Positions 54,716-64,000 are shown, counted from the first letter of the stretch. The stretch: 64,000 bases of DNA from Lachnospiraceae bacterium AC2031 (GCA_000687975.1 JIAB01000001.1:434001-498000); one strand, 5' to 3'. Program-made: numbers and translations. The notes: a model not told the origin generated them from the letters alone.

Positions 54716-55917
54716 TTTTCATATCCTTTACAATTATTGAACCTAGCAAACCTTTTAAGAGTCTGTTCTAAAGCGGTGGTAAGTTTCTTTGTAACACGAA
54801 TATCAGATTCCCACCATAATCCTTTTACCATAAGTAATTCTGTGCTCTTATCAGGAACAACCTCTATACGTCCAACAAATCTATCTCCGTAAACTATTGG
54901 AAGAGTATAATAGCCATACTTTCGCTTTACAGCTGGTGTATATATTTCCCAGGAATATGTATAATCAAATATAGCCTTGATTAATGCCTTATCCCACATC
55001 AATGGATCTAGTGGCGCAATAAACGACATTCTAGGTTTCAAATCTGCTTTATCGTCCAGAACGTCTTTCATTATTCCATCATATTCAGCCCGATAGAAAA
55101 ATGAGGTTTTTACACCTTCAACCATAACTGGAATAATTTTACCTTCTTCAACAAGTTCGGATAAAATCTTCTTTCGCTCTTCCGCCTTAAGGTACATACC
55201 AACGAAAGCTGTACTTGTCTTATCCCACAGAAGACCAACAGCACCAATTCTGCGAAGGACACGCCATCGCATAAATTCACTCTCATCTCTACAAGGGTTC
55301 TCTGCCTCAAGAATCTCAGCTGGCAAATATTTTTCAGCCAGATCATAATACTTTCGGCTTCCATTTTTATGATGAATTAAAAGAGTTCCATCAGTATAGA
55401 GCTGTTCTAGAACCGATCTGGCTGCAGGTGATTTTTTATCCCAATGACCGCTCCAATGCATTGAAGAATGCCAGAATATTTCACCTTCAATAGGAAGTGT
55501 ATCGCTACAGACAGGCCCATTTTCTTTAATATATGAAATTGCTTCAGTCTTTAATTCTTCAAGTCCTTCAAATGCTTCACCCATCTGACGACTTCTTTCC
55601 CTATAAAAGGAAAAGTATGGCCAGTCCTCTGACGGCCATATTGATAATTCTTTATCTGCATAATCCACAAGCAATCTATCTTTATACAAAAGATCCTGAA
55701 GATTCTTTTTAGTAAATCCTTTTACGCGAGATTGTAATGTTAATTCCGCATTCTTTCCACAAACATCTACAGGATCATATTGAATACATCCTGCTTCACG
55801 AATAAATTCATACGCTCCATCTTTTCCTACATATCGATACGAGCCTATAAGCCCTTGTTTTAGTAATATAAATCTTCTTGCTTGTTCTTTAGTAATTGTT
55901 TTCATAAAATCATTCAT
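54712..55917 (-). CDS. YcaQ/AlkX-like DNA glycosylase (winged-helix, DUF1006)
   Basis: 401 residues, the family length. Tandem winged-helix domains begin TKEQARRFILLKQGL. The Q-x-D motif (Gln46-Tyr-Asp48 in IQYDPVD) matches the catalytic QxD of AlkX/YcaQ, which unhook DNA crosslinks and remove alkylated bases. It is placed between an uncharacterised acidic protein and the APH gene on one transcript. Confidence 0.87.
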   Translation of the reverse strand: MNDFMKTITKEQARRFILLKQGLIGSYRYVGKDGAYEFIREAGCIQYDPVDVCGKNAELTLQSRVKGFTKKNLQDLLYKDRLLVDYADKELSIWPSEDWPYFSFYRERSRQMGEAFEGLEELKTEAISYIKENGPVCSDTLPIEGEIFWHSSMHWSGHWDKKSPAARSVLEQLYTDGTLLIHHKNGSRKYYDLAEKYLPAEILEAENPCRDESEFMRWRVLRRIGAVGLLWDKTSTAFVGMYLKAEERKKILSELVEEGKIIPVMVEGVKTSFFYRAEYDGIMKDVLDDKADLKPRMSFIAPLDPLMWDKALIKAIFDYTYSWEIYTPAVKRKYGYYTLPIVYGDRFVGRIEVVPDKSTELLMVKGLWWESDIRVTKKLTTALEQTLKRFARFNNCKGYEK

Positions 55918-55944
55918 ACACTATTTATCTATAGCCAGCTTTCA

Positions 55945-57459
55945 TTATCCTCCTATCAAATCGATAAGTGACTCTAGTGCTTCTTGTCCGTCATCACTTC
56001 CAAGTAATGAATATGAGTCACAATATTCATCATCCGTAGCAACAACCTGAAAGAAAGGTTTTACAGTGATTCCTTTTATAATATACTCATATATTTTCTT
56101 TAAATCTTTAGTAAAACCATGCTTCTTTATAAATCTGTTAAATACCCTGTTATAATCCGACTCAGGTGCTTCTTTATATTCCTCTAAAAATGCTTCCTCA
56201 GATTCTAGTATATCAACACTGCAGAAATCATCTATGTATCCTCTCTGTACTGCTACTATATTCATGAACTCGTTTATGTTACGAGCTATGATTCCGCATT
56301 CTCCCTCAGTACCGATATATCCTATCATCTCATCATCTAATACAACCCATAATCCACCTGATCCGTCACGTGCAAATGGCTTTATATTCTTATAACTGGA
56401 TTCTCCCGTACCCATAAGGTCCTCAAACCAGGAATCATCATCCTCAAGATCCTTAACCCATGCTTCTTCATAGATTTCAATATCACAATCGAAAAATGCA
56501 TCCTTCAGGTCTTCATCATTATAGATTTCTTCCAGAAAGTCCTTGACCTCCTGAGGCAGATTTGTATTACTATATTTTTCATATCCATCAGTGATATACG
56601 TAAGTTCCTTATTAATTACTGAAATCGCAATATCACTATATAGTTTCTGAAGATCAACTCTCATAGCTTCGACAACTCTTGTATCCGCAATATCCTCGAG
56701 CTTCATTTCTTCCATATGCTTTCTCAACAAAACATCTCTGACTATGGCATACTCAATTGAATCATAGCTGTAGTGTTTGAACTTTTTAGTGAAAACATTT
56801 TTTCCTTTTTCTACTATTCTGACGACAAATTCTTTTTCATCTACCTCAACAAACACCTTGCCGTCCTGAGGGGTTTCAATGTTTATATATTCTGCTTCTA
56901 CTTTTTCTTCACTTGTATAATCAGGATAAAGTTTGTTAACCGCTATACGAACCCCTTTTTTTACTCCATCTATAGCATCAATTTTATATAGGATTTGTGC
57001 TTTCTCAAATATTTTCGCCAGATCCGGATAATCTTTTGACAGAACATCCATATTTCTGACAAGTGGCAATGTACTAGGCGAATGCTCAGCGATCACATAA
57101 TCAACAAGTTCATTAAGCAGTTTAATCGTTTCGTCTCTTCTATGCATGCTCTGTGAAATCATGGCAATTGAGTAATAATATCCCACGATATCCGGTATAA
57201 AATCCGCTTCACTAAAAGGATATTTCATATCCTTTAGTGTATCTAAAACAACATCGACTAATGCATCATTTTCAGCAAACACAGCCATTTTTTTATAATG
57301 CGCCAAAGTGCCCGGTGTGCGGGCATAGGTCGATATCTTCTTAATGAATTTCCATACATCTGCCTTTGTTTCTTCAGAAGAATGTTCCATCAATGGCAAT
57401 GTCATCTTCTTATGTTCATACTTCTTTAATTCTTCTTCACTTGGAATTGTTTTCTTCAT
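55945..57459 (-). CDS. Large acidic protein, unknown
   Basis: 504 residues, very acidic, no signal or membrane segment. The middle (about 60-200) is helical; a part near 375-410 (GGLWVVLDDEMIGYIGTEGECGIIARN) resembles SMI1/KNR4 (SUKH) folds seen in immunity proteins, but weakly. ATG with AGGAG upstream. First gene ahead of the YcaQ-like gene (27-base gap). Confidence 0.7.
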   Translation of the reverse strand: MKKTIPSEEELKKYEHKKMTLPLMEHSSEETKADVWKFIKKISTYARTPGTLAHYKKMAVFAENDALVDVVLDTLKDMKYPFSEADFIPDIVGYYYSIAMISQSMHRRDETIKLLNELVDYVIAEHSPSTLPLVRNMDVLSKDYPDLAKIFEKAQILYKIDAIDGVKKGVRIAVNKLYPDYTSEEKVEAEYINIETPQDGKVFVEVDEKEFVVRIVEKGKNVFTKKFKHYSYDSIEYAIVRDVLLRKHMEEMKLEDIADTRVVEAMRVDLQKLYSDIAISVINKELTYITDGYEKYSNTNLPQEVKDFLEEIYNDEDLKDAFFDCDIEIYEEAWVKDLEDDDSWFEDLMGTGESSYKNIKPFARDGSGGLWVVLDDEMIGYIGTEGECGIIARNINEFMNIVAVQRGYIDDFCSVDILESEEAFLEEYKEAPESDYNRVFNRFIKKHGFTKDLKKIYEYIIKGITVKPFFQVVATDDEYCDSYSLLGSDDGQEALESLIDLIGG

Positions 57460-57789
57460 TTTATCTCCTTGCTAATTCCACCTGTAAACACTTACCTTTT
57501 CACTTTCTGACCACCATAAGTGTTTCTCACCGACTATCTTAATATAGCATATCTTAAACACTATGAATAGAAACAAAACTATTCTTCTAGCCCCTTACCA
57601 TTGAAAGCATTTGATTCAACATAAATCATCATCTTATTTTATTATACACAACGCATATTAAGACAAACTTAAATTGTCTTTAAATATTGTTTATTAATGC
57701 TTTTCTTTTTGCTCAATATAAGGTATTATGGTGTGTATCGTTTTTATAACCTATAATAATATATTTTTGAAGAAAAGAGGTCAGTAAAC
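57460..57789. other. Intergenic region upstream of argG
   Basis: 330 AT-rich bases. An AAGACAA-7-TTGTCTT inverted repeat lies at 57660-57680 and could be an operator. No ARG box, T-box or clean -35/-10 pair is visible to me. The argG RBS (AAGAGG) ends the region. Confidence 0.45.
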
Positions 57790-59013
57790 ATGGATAAAGT
57801 TGTTTTAGCCTATTCAGGTGGACTTGATACTACTGCGGTAATTCCGTGGTTAAAAGAAACATATGGTTATGAGGTTATCTGCTGCTGTATAGACTGTGGT
57901 CAGGGTGAAGAACTTGATGGTCTTGAGGAGCGTGCACGTCTCTCAGGAGCTGCTAAGCTTTATATTGAAGACGTTGTTGATGATCTCTGTGAGAATTATA
58001 TCATGCCATGTGTTCAGGCCGGTGCTGTATATGAGCATAAGTACCTCATGGGTACTGCTATGGCAAGACCTACTATCGCCGCTAAACTTGTTGAGATTGC
58101 TCGTAAGGAAGATGCAGTTGCAATATGTCACGGTGCTACAGGTAAGGGAAATGATCAGATAAGATTCGAGCTTGGTATCAAGGCTCTTGCTCCTGATATT
58201 AAGGTTATTGCTCCATGGAGAGATGACAGATGGCAGATGGATTCTCGTCAGGCTGAAATAGATTATTGTAAGGCTCATGGCATTGATCTTCCATTTGGAA
58301 CAGATCAGTCATACAGCCGTGATAGAAACATTTGGCATATCAGCCATGAAGGACTTGAGCTTGAAGATCCTGCACAGGCTCCTAACTACGATCATATGCT
58401 TGTTCTTGGAGTTACTCCTGAAAAAGCACCTGACGAAGATGTAGAGCTTACTATTAACTTCGAAAAGGGTATGCCAGTATCTCTTAATGGTAAGAAAATG
58501 AAGGTTGCTGATATCATTCGTGAGCTTAATACTATCGGCGGAAAGCATGGTATCGGAATCGTTGATATCGTTGAGAACAGAGTTGTTGGTATGAAGAGCC
58601 GTGGAGTATACGAGACTCCTGGCGGAACAATTCTTATGGAGGCTCATCAGCAGCTTGAAGAGCTTGTTCTTGACCGTGACACTATAGCACTTAAGAAGGA
58701 CCTCGGAAGCAAGCTTGCAAGTATAGTATATGAAGGTAAATGGTTTACTCCTGTCCGTGAGGCTATATCAGCTTTCGTTGATGTAACTCAGCAGTATGTA
58801 ACCGGTGAAGTTAAGCTTCGTCTTTACAAAGGAAATATCATCAAAGCTGGTACAACTTCTCCATATTCACTTTACAGCGAATCACTTGCATCATTTACAA
58901 CAGGTGATATGTATGATCATCATGATGCAGAAGGCTTCATCACACTTTGGGGACTTCCACTTAAGGTTCGTGCAATGAAGATGAATGAACTTAAGAAAGA
59001 AAACAAGAAGTAA
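57790..59013 (+). CDS. argG: Argininosuccinate synthase
   Basis: 407 residues, standard length. ATP-pyrophosphatase P-loop AYSGGLDTTAVIPWL at the N-terminus, GHGATGKGNDQ-type motif as CHGATGKGNDQIRFE, and the citrulline-binding KSRGVYETPGG. It joins citrulline and aspartate. argH is not next to it. Confidence 0.97.
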   Translation: MDKVVLAYSGGLDTTAVIPWLKETYGYEVICCCIDCGQGEELDGLEERARLSGAAKLYIEDVVDDLCENYIMPCVQAGAVYEHKYLMGTAMARPTIAAKLVEIARKEDAVAICHGATGKGNDQIRFELGIKALAPDIKVIAPWRDDRWQMDSRQAEIDYCKAHGIDLPFGTDQSYSRDRNIWHISHEGLELEDPAQAPNYDHMLVLGVTPEKAPDEDVELTINFEKGMPVSLNGKKMKVADIIRELNTIGGKHGIGIVDIVENRVVGMKSRGVYETPGGTILMEAHQQLEELVLDRDTIALKKDLGSKLASIVYEGKWFTPVREAISAFVDVTQQYVTGEVKLRLYKGNIIKAGTTSPYSLYSESLASFTTGDMYDHHDAEGFITLWGLPLKVRAMKMNELKKENKK

Positions 59014-59027
59014 ATAAAACCTAAAAA

Positions 59028-59095
59028 GGTGCCTGACTCCATTACCAAATGCAACATTTCTGTAATGGGGTCAGGCACCATATTTTTTTTATAGT
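59028..59095. terminator. argG terminator with GGTGCCTGAC core
   Basis: An 18-bp stem (59028-59045 with 59062-59079, one G-T pair) and a 16-base loop, followed on the plus strand by T8. Its core GGTGCCTGAC / GTCAGGCACC is a sequence I associate with scattered palindromic repeats in many bacterial genomes, so it may be a repeat used as terminator. Confidence 0.9.
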
Positions 59096-60570
59096 AGTTC
59101 ACGAATCATTTCTGCGTTGTAGATAACTGAATCCAGCTTCTCCACTTCTATTCTGTATAATGCATTTGCAGCTATATGCTCTGCTGCCTGCTCTATATCT
59201 CTTATACCTGATGTATTCTTAAAGATATCCATCACCGCATCTAATGCTTCTTCTGTTATTACAATCTCTTCACTTCGAAGGCCGATTCTCTTTAAAACTT
59301 TAGGTAAAGCAAATCGTGTAAATATTACTCGCTTCTCTTCAATGGTGTAATCCGGAAGTTCTATAACTGCAAATCTTGACATAAGTGGTGCACTTATATC
59401 CTCTTTGTTATTTGCTGTTGCTATAGGATAAACACCAGTTGTTGGTATGTTACATTCAACATAGTTATCTGTAAATCCAAGGTTATCCAAGAGGGTTAGA
59501 AGAACATCCGCCGGATTTCCATTCCCCTTACCTGACGCTGCTTTATCCAGTTCATTTATGATAAATACAAGATTAGAGCTCTCAGCATGCGCAAATGCTT
59601 CCATGATAAGTCCTGGTTTTGCATTTGCATATATACGTGAACTACCTGTCAGCTGCTCTGGATCATTTATAGAACTCATCTCAAGGGTTGTCCATGACAT
59701 TTTGAGAATTCTTGCTACAGCATATGCAATCTGTGACTTACCTGTTCCTGCAGGACCAATCAGAAGTATTCCATATGCCGGCAGTGTATGTGTACGATTT
59801 ATCTGAATTATAGTTTCAATTATTCGCTGCTTTACACTTTCAAGTCCGTATAGTTCTTCATCGAGGATTCTTCTTGCCTCCACCGGATCTATAGGTTGAA
59901 AATCTGTATTCTTCCACTGAATACTGAGCATGATTGAAAGTGCTCTCTGTGCATGTCTTCTCTCTTCTGGAGTTACTTCGGAAGACTTGGCAACAGCAAG
60001 ATTACGTCTTGCCCAGAGTCTAATATTATCCGGAAGTGTACTTCCTGCACACATAAGATAATCTGTTATACTCTGAATACTTGTGAGTCTCATATCATCT
60101 GCATCATCTATCTCATCAGGATCAACTACCTCTTCAGAAGGTGCATCACTTTGAAGAAGTCGATCAATCATAAACTGGAGAAATCCATTTTCACCGGATA
60201 GCTTTGAACCTCGTACAGCCACTCCGGTTTCAAGGATTTTGTATACCGCATAACCTCTTTCAGTAGTCTGACCTGAGAGACGTACCATTATGTGATTCTC
60301 ACCAAGCCACTTTAGAAGATTCTCAAATCTTGCATCGATCTCAAGAATGTTATGAGACGACTTCTCATCTGTGTCATATATAAAGGCCGAGCCGACAGTT
60401 GGAGCCTCAAACATACCATTTGAATGATGGACAAGCTTTGAAGCGGAATCTTCAAGTATCATTATAGGATGCTGAGTACTGGTGGTTCTCTCACTTGAAT
60501 AAACGAGCTTATAGCTTCTTTCAGCCTTTACTGCTTCTTCCTTCTTCTCATTAAAATCAAATACAGGCAT
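59089..60570 (-). CDS. Lon-like AAA+ ATPase without protease domain
   Basis: 493 residues. Residues 1-220 are not recognisable. Residues 225-470 are an AAA+ module with Walker A GPAGTGKS (272-279), sensor-1 IATANN and a Lon-like MSRFAVIELPDYTIEEKRVI. Walker B reads FIINELDK, with Asn339 where Asp is usual. A C-terminal helical lid is present but no protease domain follows. It is probably a remodelling ATPase; the partner is unknown. It converges on argG. Confidence 0.83.
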   Translation of the reverse strand: MPVFDFNEKKEEAVKAERSYKLVYSSERTTSTQHPIMILEDSASKLVHHSNGMFEAPTVGSAFIYDTDEKSSHNILEIDARFENLLKWLGENHIMVRLSGQTTERGYAVYKILETGVAVRGSKLSGENGFLQFMIDRLLQSDAPSEEVVDPDEIDDADDMRLTSIQSITDYLMCAGSTLPDNIRLWARRNLAVAKSSEVTPEERRHAQRALSIMLSIQWKNTDFQPIDPVEARRILDEELYGLESVKQRIIETIIQINRTHTLPAYGILLIGPAGTGKSQIAYAVARILKMSWTTLEMSSINDPEQLTGSSRIYANAKPGLIMEAFAHAESSNLVFIINELDKAASGKGNGNPADVLLTLLDNLGFTDNYVECNIPTTGVYPIATANNKEDISAPLMSRFAVIELPDYTIEEKRVIFTRFALPKVLKRIGLRSEEIVITEEALDAVMDIFKNTSGIRDIEQAAEHIAANALYRIEVEKLDSVIYNAEMIRELL

Positions 60571-60806
60571 GTAGATAATCTCCTCTCAAGGTGGTCTGTT
60601 TCTAATCAAAATATCCGTTTTAGTCTACCATACTCTAAACTATTTGTTAAGTCCTCCGTGACATCACGACAATGAATCTCAAACAGTGAGGCATCACATT
60701 ATTCTTTATATTATGAGAACGCTAAGGATTTATTAAGGTATACTGTGGGCTTTCAGAAAGGATCAATGCCTATAATGAGACCATCAAATCTAGGGAGGGA
60801 TAAAAA

Positions 60807-61694
60807 ATGAAAGAGATGGTTAAGGTAAATGAAACCCGTGCTGGTGGAGAAAAAAAAGGAATCCAGAGCAGGTTCCAGGAGGATGGTTTCCTTAAAGCAA
60901 TGATAGCACTTGTGTTCTTCGAGGTTCTGCACCAACTATTAAAGATTCTTCTACCATTAGTAGGTGTTGATTGGGGATTAAACAACAGCGGTGCTGTCGT
61001 AAGAGAAATAATCTTAAAAGTGATCCCAGTGGTTATACTTTCTATTGTCTTTAAGACATCGGATGTACTTAAAAATACAAAAAATTTTGGAAAGAGTCTT
61101 TTATCTGGACTAGCCATTATAATTTATACAGCACTCTATTCACTTTTTCTTCTCGCAATAATGTTATTGGGTGAAACTCCTTTTAAGAGCGTACCTGAAA
61201 TAATTTTGTTCGCTTTATTTGTTTTCTTAGTTGGATTTTCTGAGGAGCTTCTCTGCAGAGGTATCATGACCGAAACAATGCTCAGAAAGTACGGGAATAC
61301 TAAAAAAGGAATCTGGCTTTCAATACTTGTAAGTTCTGTTGGTTTTGGACTATTACATTTTTCAAATATATTGATGGGACAGAGCGTTATAGATACAGTA
61401 GTTCAGGTTATAGCAACAACATTCATAGGCGTATTCTTTAATGCAATTTATGTTAGACATAGAAATATTTATGCTATAGCACTAATTCATGGTCTGATCG
61501 ACTTCGTAGCAATGTTTATTCAAGGAGTCATTCAGGGTAATGCAATCCTTAAAGTTTATGAAGATAGCACTGCAGCAACTACTGCATTTGAAGCAATCAT
61601 AACAGTTCTTGTACATTGTTTATTTTTAGTCACATCACTCGTAATACTTCGCAAAAAGAAGCTGAATGAAGTGATTGAAAATCAGAATAAATAA
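60807..61694 (+). CDS. CPBP-family intramembrane metalloprotease
   Basis: 295 residues, about eight helices after a 30-residue basic N-terminus. EExxxR in GFSEELLCRGIM, His in GFGLLHFSNIL, and the late His in IALIHGLIDF. RBS GGGAGGG precedes the ATG. Monocistronic. Confidence 0.88.
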   Translation: MKEMVKVNETRAGGEKKGIQSRFQEDGFLKAMIALVFFEVLHQLLKILLPLVGVDWGLNNSGAVVREIILKVIPVVILSIVFKTSDVLKNTKNFGKSLLSGLAIIIYTALYSLFLLAIMLLGETPFKSVPEIILFALFVFLVGFSEELLCRGIMTETMLRKYGNTKKGIWLSILVSSVGFGLLHFSNILMGQSVIDTVVQVIATTFIGVFFNAIYVRHRNIYAIALIHGLIDFVAMFIQGVIQGNAILKVYEDSTAATTAFEAIITVLVHCLFLVTSLVILRKKKLNEVIENQNK

Positions 61695-61716
61695 AGGAGC
61701 ATTCCTGTAATATATA

Positions 61717-62619
61717 TTATAACGGCAATATCACTTTGATACTGAATGAATTATCTCTTTTTTCTGCCATAATTTTTCCATTATAGTTTTCTACTATCCT
61801 TTTAGTAATATAAAGTCCCAGACCATTTCCACCTTGTTCACCAACATATTCTCTGTGAAATGGTTCAAACACTCTTCGTTCATCTATTACAGCTTTTTCA
61901 TCAAGATCATTCTCGATGATTAGTGTCAGATTCGATTCATCTTTATTAAGGTAGACCCTTATACTACCTTTCGCATATTTTTTTGCGTTGGAGTACAGAT
62001 TCAGCAGTAGCCTAGTCATATCCACTTCTGCCGCCCGTATCATACATGGATCCTCGGTAATATCTGCCACAAATTTCATATTGGCTTTAACAGTCCATTC
62101 ATACTGTTCCAATGTAATGTTTTCGAGAAGTCGTTTGAAGCTTATTTCACTTAGCTCTTCTTCTGACCTATTCTCCATAATCGACAAGGCAAAGAACTCA
62201 TCTGACAGTTCCTTCAGATACTTTGTTTTATCATATGCCTTCTTCAAGTTTTTCTCAGTTTCCTCTGAGAGTCCTTCATCCTTTTCTGCCAGCTGTATAT
62301 ATCCCATAGCTACCGTAAGTGGAGTCCTGAAATCATGAGAAATACCGGCAACCATATGTTTCACTGATTGCCGGTCCTTTTCAGACTGTTCCTTTAGCTC
62401 TTGTCCTTCATCTACATACTGCTGCAGTTCCTTCGCTAAATCAATATAATCCTTGTCGAAGCTATCTACACTGAGCAGCCCATCCCTCTTTTCTGTCCGA
62501 AGGTTGTGAATCTGTTCTGTAAAAGATAGGAGCTGTTTCTTATAAATTCTGATTCGAAATATCAATGCTATAACTATTATTAAAAGCACTGAAACTAAAA
62601 TCCATAAAATATATTCCAT
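61717..62619 (-). CDS. Sensor histidine kinase, short type
   Basis: 300 residues with one N-terminal helix (about 4-22), no large outer sensor, a coiled region, His in GISHDFRTPLT, and the N and G boxes (LLNLYSNAKKYAKG, GGNGLGLYI). Such kinases sense through a partner ABC transporter in bacitracin/lantibiotic systems; here it follows the ABC permease by 13 bases, which fits that model. Confidence 0.88.
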   Translation of the reverse strand: MEYILWILVSVLLIIVIALIFRIRIYKKQLLSFTEQIHNLRTEKRDGLLSVDSFDKDYIDLAKELQQYVDEGQELKEQSEKDRQSVKHMVAGISHDFRTPLTVAMGYIQLAEKDEGLSEETEKNLKKAYDKTKYLKELSDEFFALSIMENRSEEELSEISFKRLLENITLEQYEWTVKANMKFVADITEDPCMIRAAEVDMTRLLLNLYSNAKKYAKGSIRVYLNKDESNLTLIIENDLDEKAVIDERRVFEPFHREYVGEQGGNGLGLYITKRIVENYNGKIMAEKRDNSFSIKVILPL

Positions 62620-62631
62620 AATTTCTTTTTT

Positions 62632-63381
62632 CTATGAAAACTTTTTCTTTTTTATTCCCTTATATACTACAATGTACCAGAAAACAAATTCTCCAAGGAA
62701 TCCAAGCACTATATGTAATATAGCAGTTAAATCTATAGGCGACATGACTGAAAGCTCTAACTGATTAAAAACTACCATATATCCTATATGTAATGCCACT
62801 TTATCAAGCCCTAACAGTGTAGCAATAGCCGCCATGGCAGGCATAAATGCTATATCAAAGATCATAAATCTACAATATGTAAGAATAACTCCTGATACAG
62901 TTTTCTTAGCCGTCATCATTATCATTATACTTGAGACTACAATGTGTGTCATAACAACTGCAAAAAGGCCAAGTCTGATAAAAGGATGTGTAATACTTCC
63001 AACCCCATTTTTAATAGCCAGATATATATAGAACGCTGATACACATACTGTATAAATACCCGAGAAGAATACTCCATCTGAGAAAATCTTACTCATTATT
63101 ATATGAGATGGCTTGTTTCCTGCCATAACCTCATAATATCCAATCTTACCTTTATTAAATAACTGCCCTGAAATTCCTGCAGCTAAAGCCGGAAAGAAAT
63201 TATATACGAGAACGCACATTGTTCCAAGTGATTCGATCGACACATCCAGCGGTTTATCTATCATATCCCAGCAGAGAATAATCGGCATGAAAACAAACGA
63301 AAGTGGTAATAGAATCGCATACCAGAACAAATGTCCTGTATGACGAAATCTGTATAACTCAGCTCTTATTAGTCTATTCAT
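62632..63381 (-). CDS. ABC-2 permease, lantibiotic/bacitracin-resistance type
   Basis: 249 residues from the ATG at 63381 (AGGTAGG upstream), six helices. It starts MNRLIRAELYRFRHTGHLFW, like MutE/EpiE/BcrB-group permeases. It overlaps the ATPase gene and precedes the kinase. Confidence 0.82.
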   Translation of the reverse strand: MNRLIRAELYRFRHTGHLFWYAILLPLSFVFMPIILCWDMIDKPLDVSIESLGTMCVLVYNFFPALAAGISGQLFNKGKIGYYEVMAGNKPSHIIMSKIFSDGVFFSGIYTVCVSAFYIYLAIKNGVGSITHPFIRLGLFAVVMTHIVVSSIMIMMTAKKTVSGVILTYCRFMIFDIAFMPAMAAIATLLGLDKVALHIGYMVVFNQLELSVMSPIDLTAILHIVLGFLGEFVFWYIVVYKGIKKKKFS

Positions 63382-64000
63382 TCTGATCACCTACCTTTCC
63401 GATATAATAATCTTCAAGGCTTTCACCTTCGACATTAAACTTGGTGATGATCAGATCATTTTGAGTTACTGTACTTGAAATACGTTCAAGTTCTTCAAGT
63501 TTCTCAAATATCATTATTTCATTTTCAGGACTCACCTTATAGTTTCTGATTCCAAGGTTATCCTCTAGAACGGTGCACGTTCTTCCAATATCATTTGTTC
63601 GAAGTCCGATAAATGTCTTCGTCTTTGCCAGAAGTTCCTCACGAGATAATTCTTCAATCAATTTTCCGTGATTAACTATTGCGTAGTCAGTACAGAGCTC
63701 TGATAATTCTTTTAAAATATGACTTGATATAAGAATGGTTATCTTCTCTTCTTCTGCAAGCTTTAGAAGCATATTTCTTACATCAATTATTCCCTCTGGA
63801 TCCAGTCCATTGATCGGTTCATCAAGAACCATAAATTCAGGCTTTGCAAGCAGTGACATAGCAATTCCGAGTCTCTGCCTCATTCCCAGAGAAAACTTGC
63901 CTACATTCTTTTTTCCTGTATCCTTCAGCCCAACAAAATCAAGGAGCATATCTATTCTTGAATCATCCGCGACTCCACGAATGTATCTGACATACTGCAT
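63374..64000 (-). CDS. ABC ATPase, N-terminal end cut by window edge
   Basis: 208 residues seen; Walker A lies outside the window. Signature FSLGMRQRLGIAMS, Walker B EFMVLDEPINGLDP, switch His in LISSHIL, and the C-terminal domain of the BcrA/NukF/MutF group. Partner of the adjacent permease. Confidence 0.9.
   Translation of the reverse strand: MQYVRYIRGVADDSRIDMLLDFVGLKDTGKKNVGKFSLGMRQRLGIAMSLLAKPEFMVLDEPINGLDPEGIIDVRNMLLKLAEEEKITILISSHILKELSELCTDYAIVNHGKLIEELSREELLAKTKTFIGLRTNDIGRTCTVLEDNLGIRNYKVSPENEIMIFEKLEELERISSTVTQNDLIITKFNVEGESLEDYYIGKVGDQNE

Noticed and set aside
57460-57789. ARG box or T-box ahead of argG
   Set aside because: No TGAAT-4-ATTCA-like box and no T-box core; only a 7-bp inverted repeat is present.

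Overview
ORGANISM. The window is low to mid GC, and almost every gene has a clean AGGAGG-type ribosome binding site and lies on the minus strand. Type III glutamine synthetase beside an ANTAR regulator, an AmtB-PII fusion, a BspA-like leucine-rich-repeat surface protein with S-layer-like and choline-binding-like modules, a FliB-like flagellin methylase and many CPBP-family membrane proteins together point to a Clostridia member, most likely Lachnospiraceae (Butyrivibrio/Roseburia-like). This is inference from gene content; there is no rRNA or tRNA in the window to confirm it.

LAYOUT. 1-5.2 kb: the end of a cut-off gene, a membrane-anchored transglutaminase-like protein, Maf, a small membrane protein and a secreted serine hydrolase. 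5.3-11.4 kb: a long inverted repeat, a MacB/FtsX-type ABC exporter, a decayed PAS protein and an OmpR-type two-component system. 11.6-14.8 kb: a large LRR surface protein and a lipoprotein. 15.1-21.0 kb: the nitrogen block glnN / ANTAR regulator / divergent glutamine synthetase / pyrG. 21.1-27.1 kb: an ABC system whose large membrane subunit carries an M1 peptidase domain, with a second two-component system. 27.2-29.2 kb: AmtB-PII. 29.2-33.9 kb: an ArsC-like protein, an EamA exporter and a second FtsX-type ABC exporter. 34.1-41.8 kb: gltD, gltB, purF. 42-45.9 kb: an MFS exporter with a leader-peptide attenuator and a LytTR/DUF3021 operon. 45.9-57.5 kb: small accessory genes (GNAT, VOC, XRE, CPBP, SDR, RpiB-like, FliB, an APH(3')-like kinase of foreign base composition, a YcaQ-like DNA glycosylase). 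57.8-64 kb: argG, a Lon-like ATPase without protease, a CPBP protein, and a lantibiotic/bacitracin-type ABC system cut by the right edge.

MAIN POINT. Five separate transcription units (glnN; pyrG-glnA-ANTAR; amtB-PII; gltBD; purF) make or use glutamine or ammonium. Each starts with a strong promoter followed within about 5-35 nt by the same kind of leader: a GCAA-like flank, a long hairpin with a GGCG...CGCC base, a short U-rich stretch, and UGC or UGCC that can pair back to the flank. amtB has two in tandem, so there are six copies. Hairpin bases and flanks are conserved while loops are not. In pyrG, gltB and purF the promoter block (TTGACT-16-TATACT) is also nearly identical and has an inverted repeat in its spacer. 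I read this as a nitrogen/glutamine regulon with a cis-acting RNA, possibly worked by the ANTAR protein encoded inside it, although the loops do not fit the published ANTAR hexaloop rule. A second cross-operon link is a twin-operator promoter (TGAATA-2-TATTCA boxes in the same places) shared by the ABC exporter at 33.9 kb and the SDR gene at 50.7 kb.
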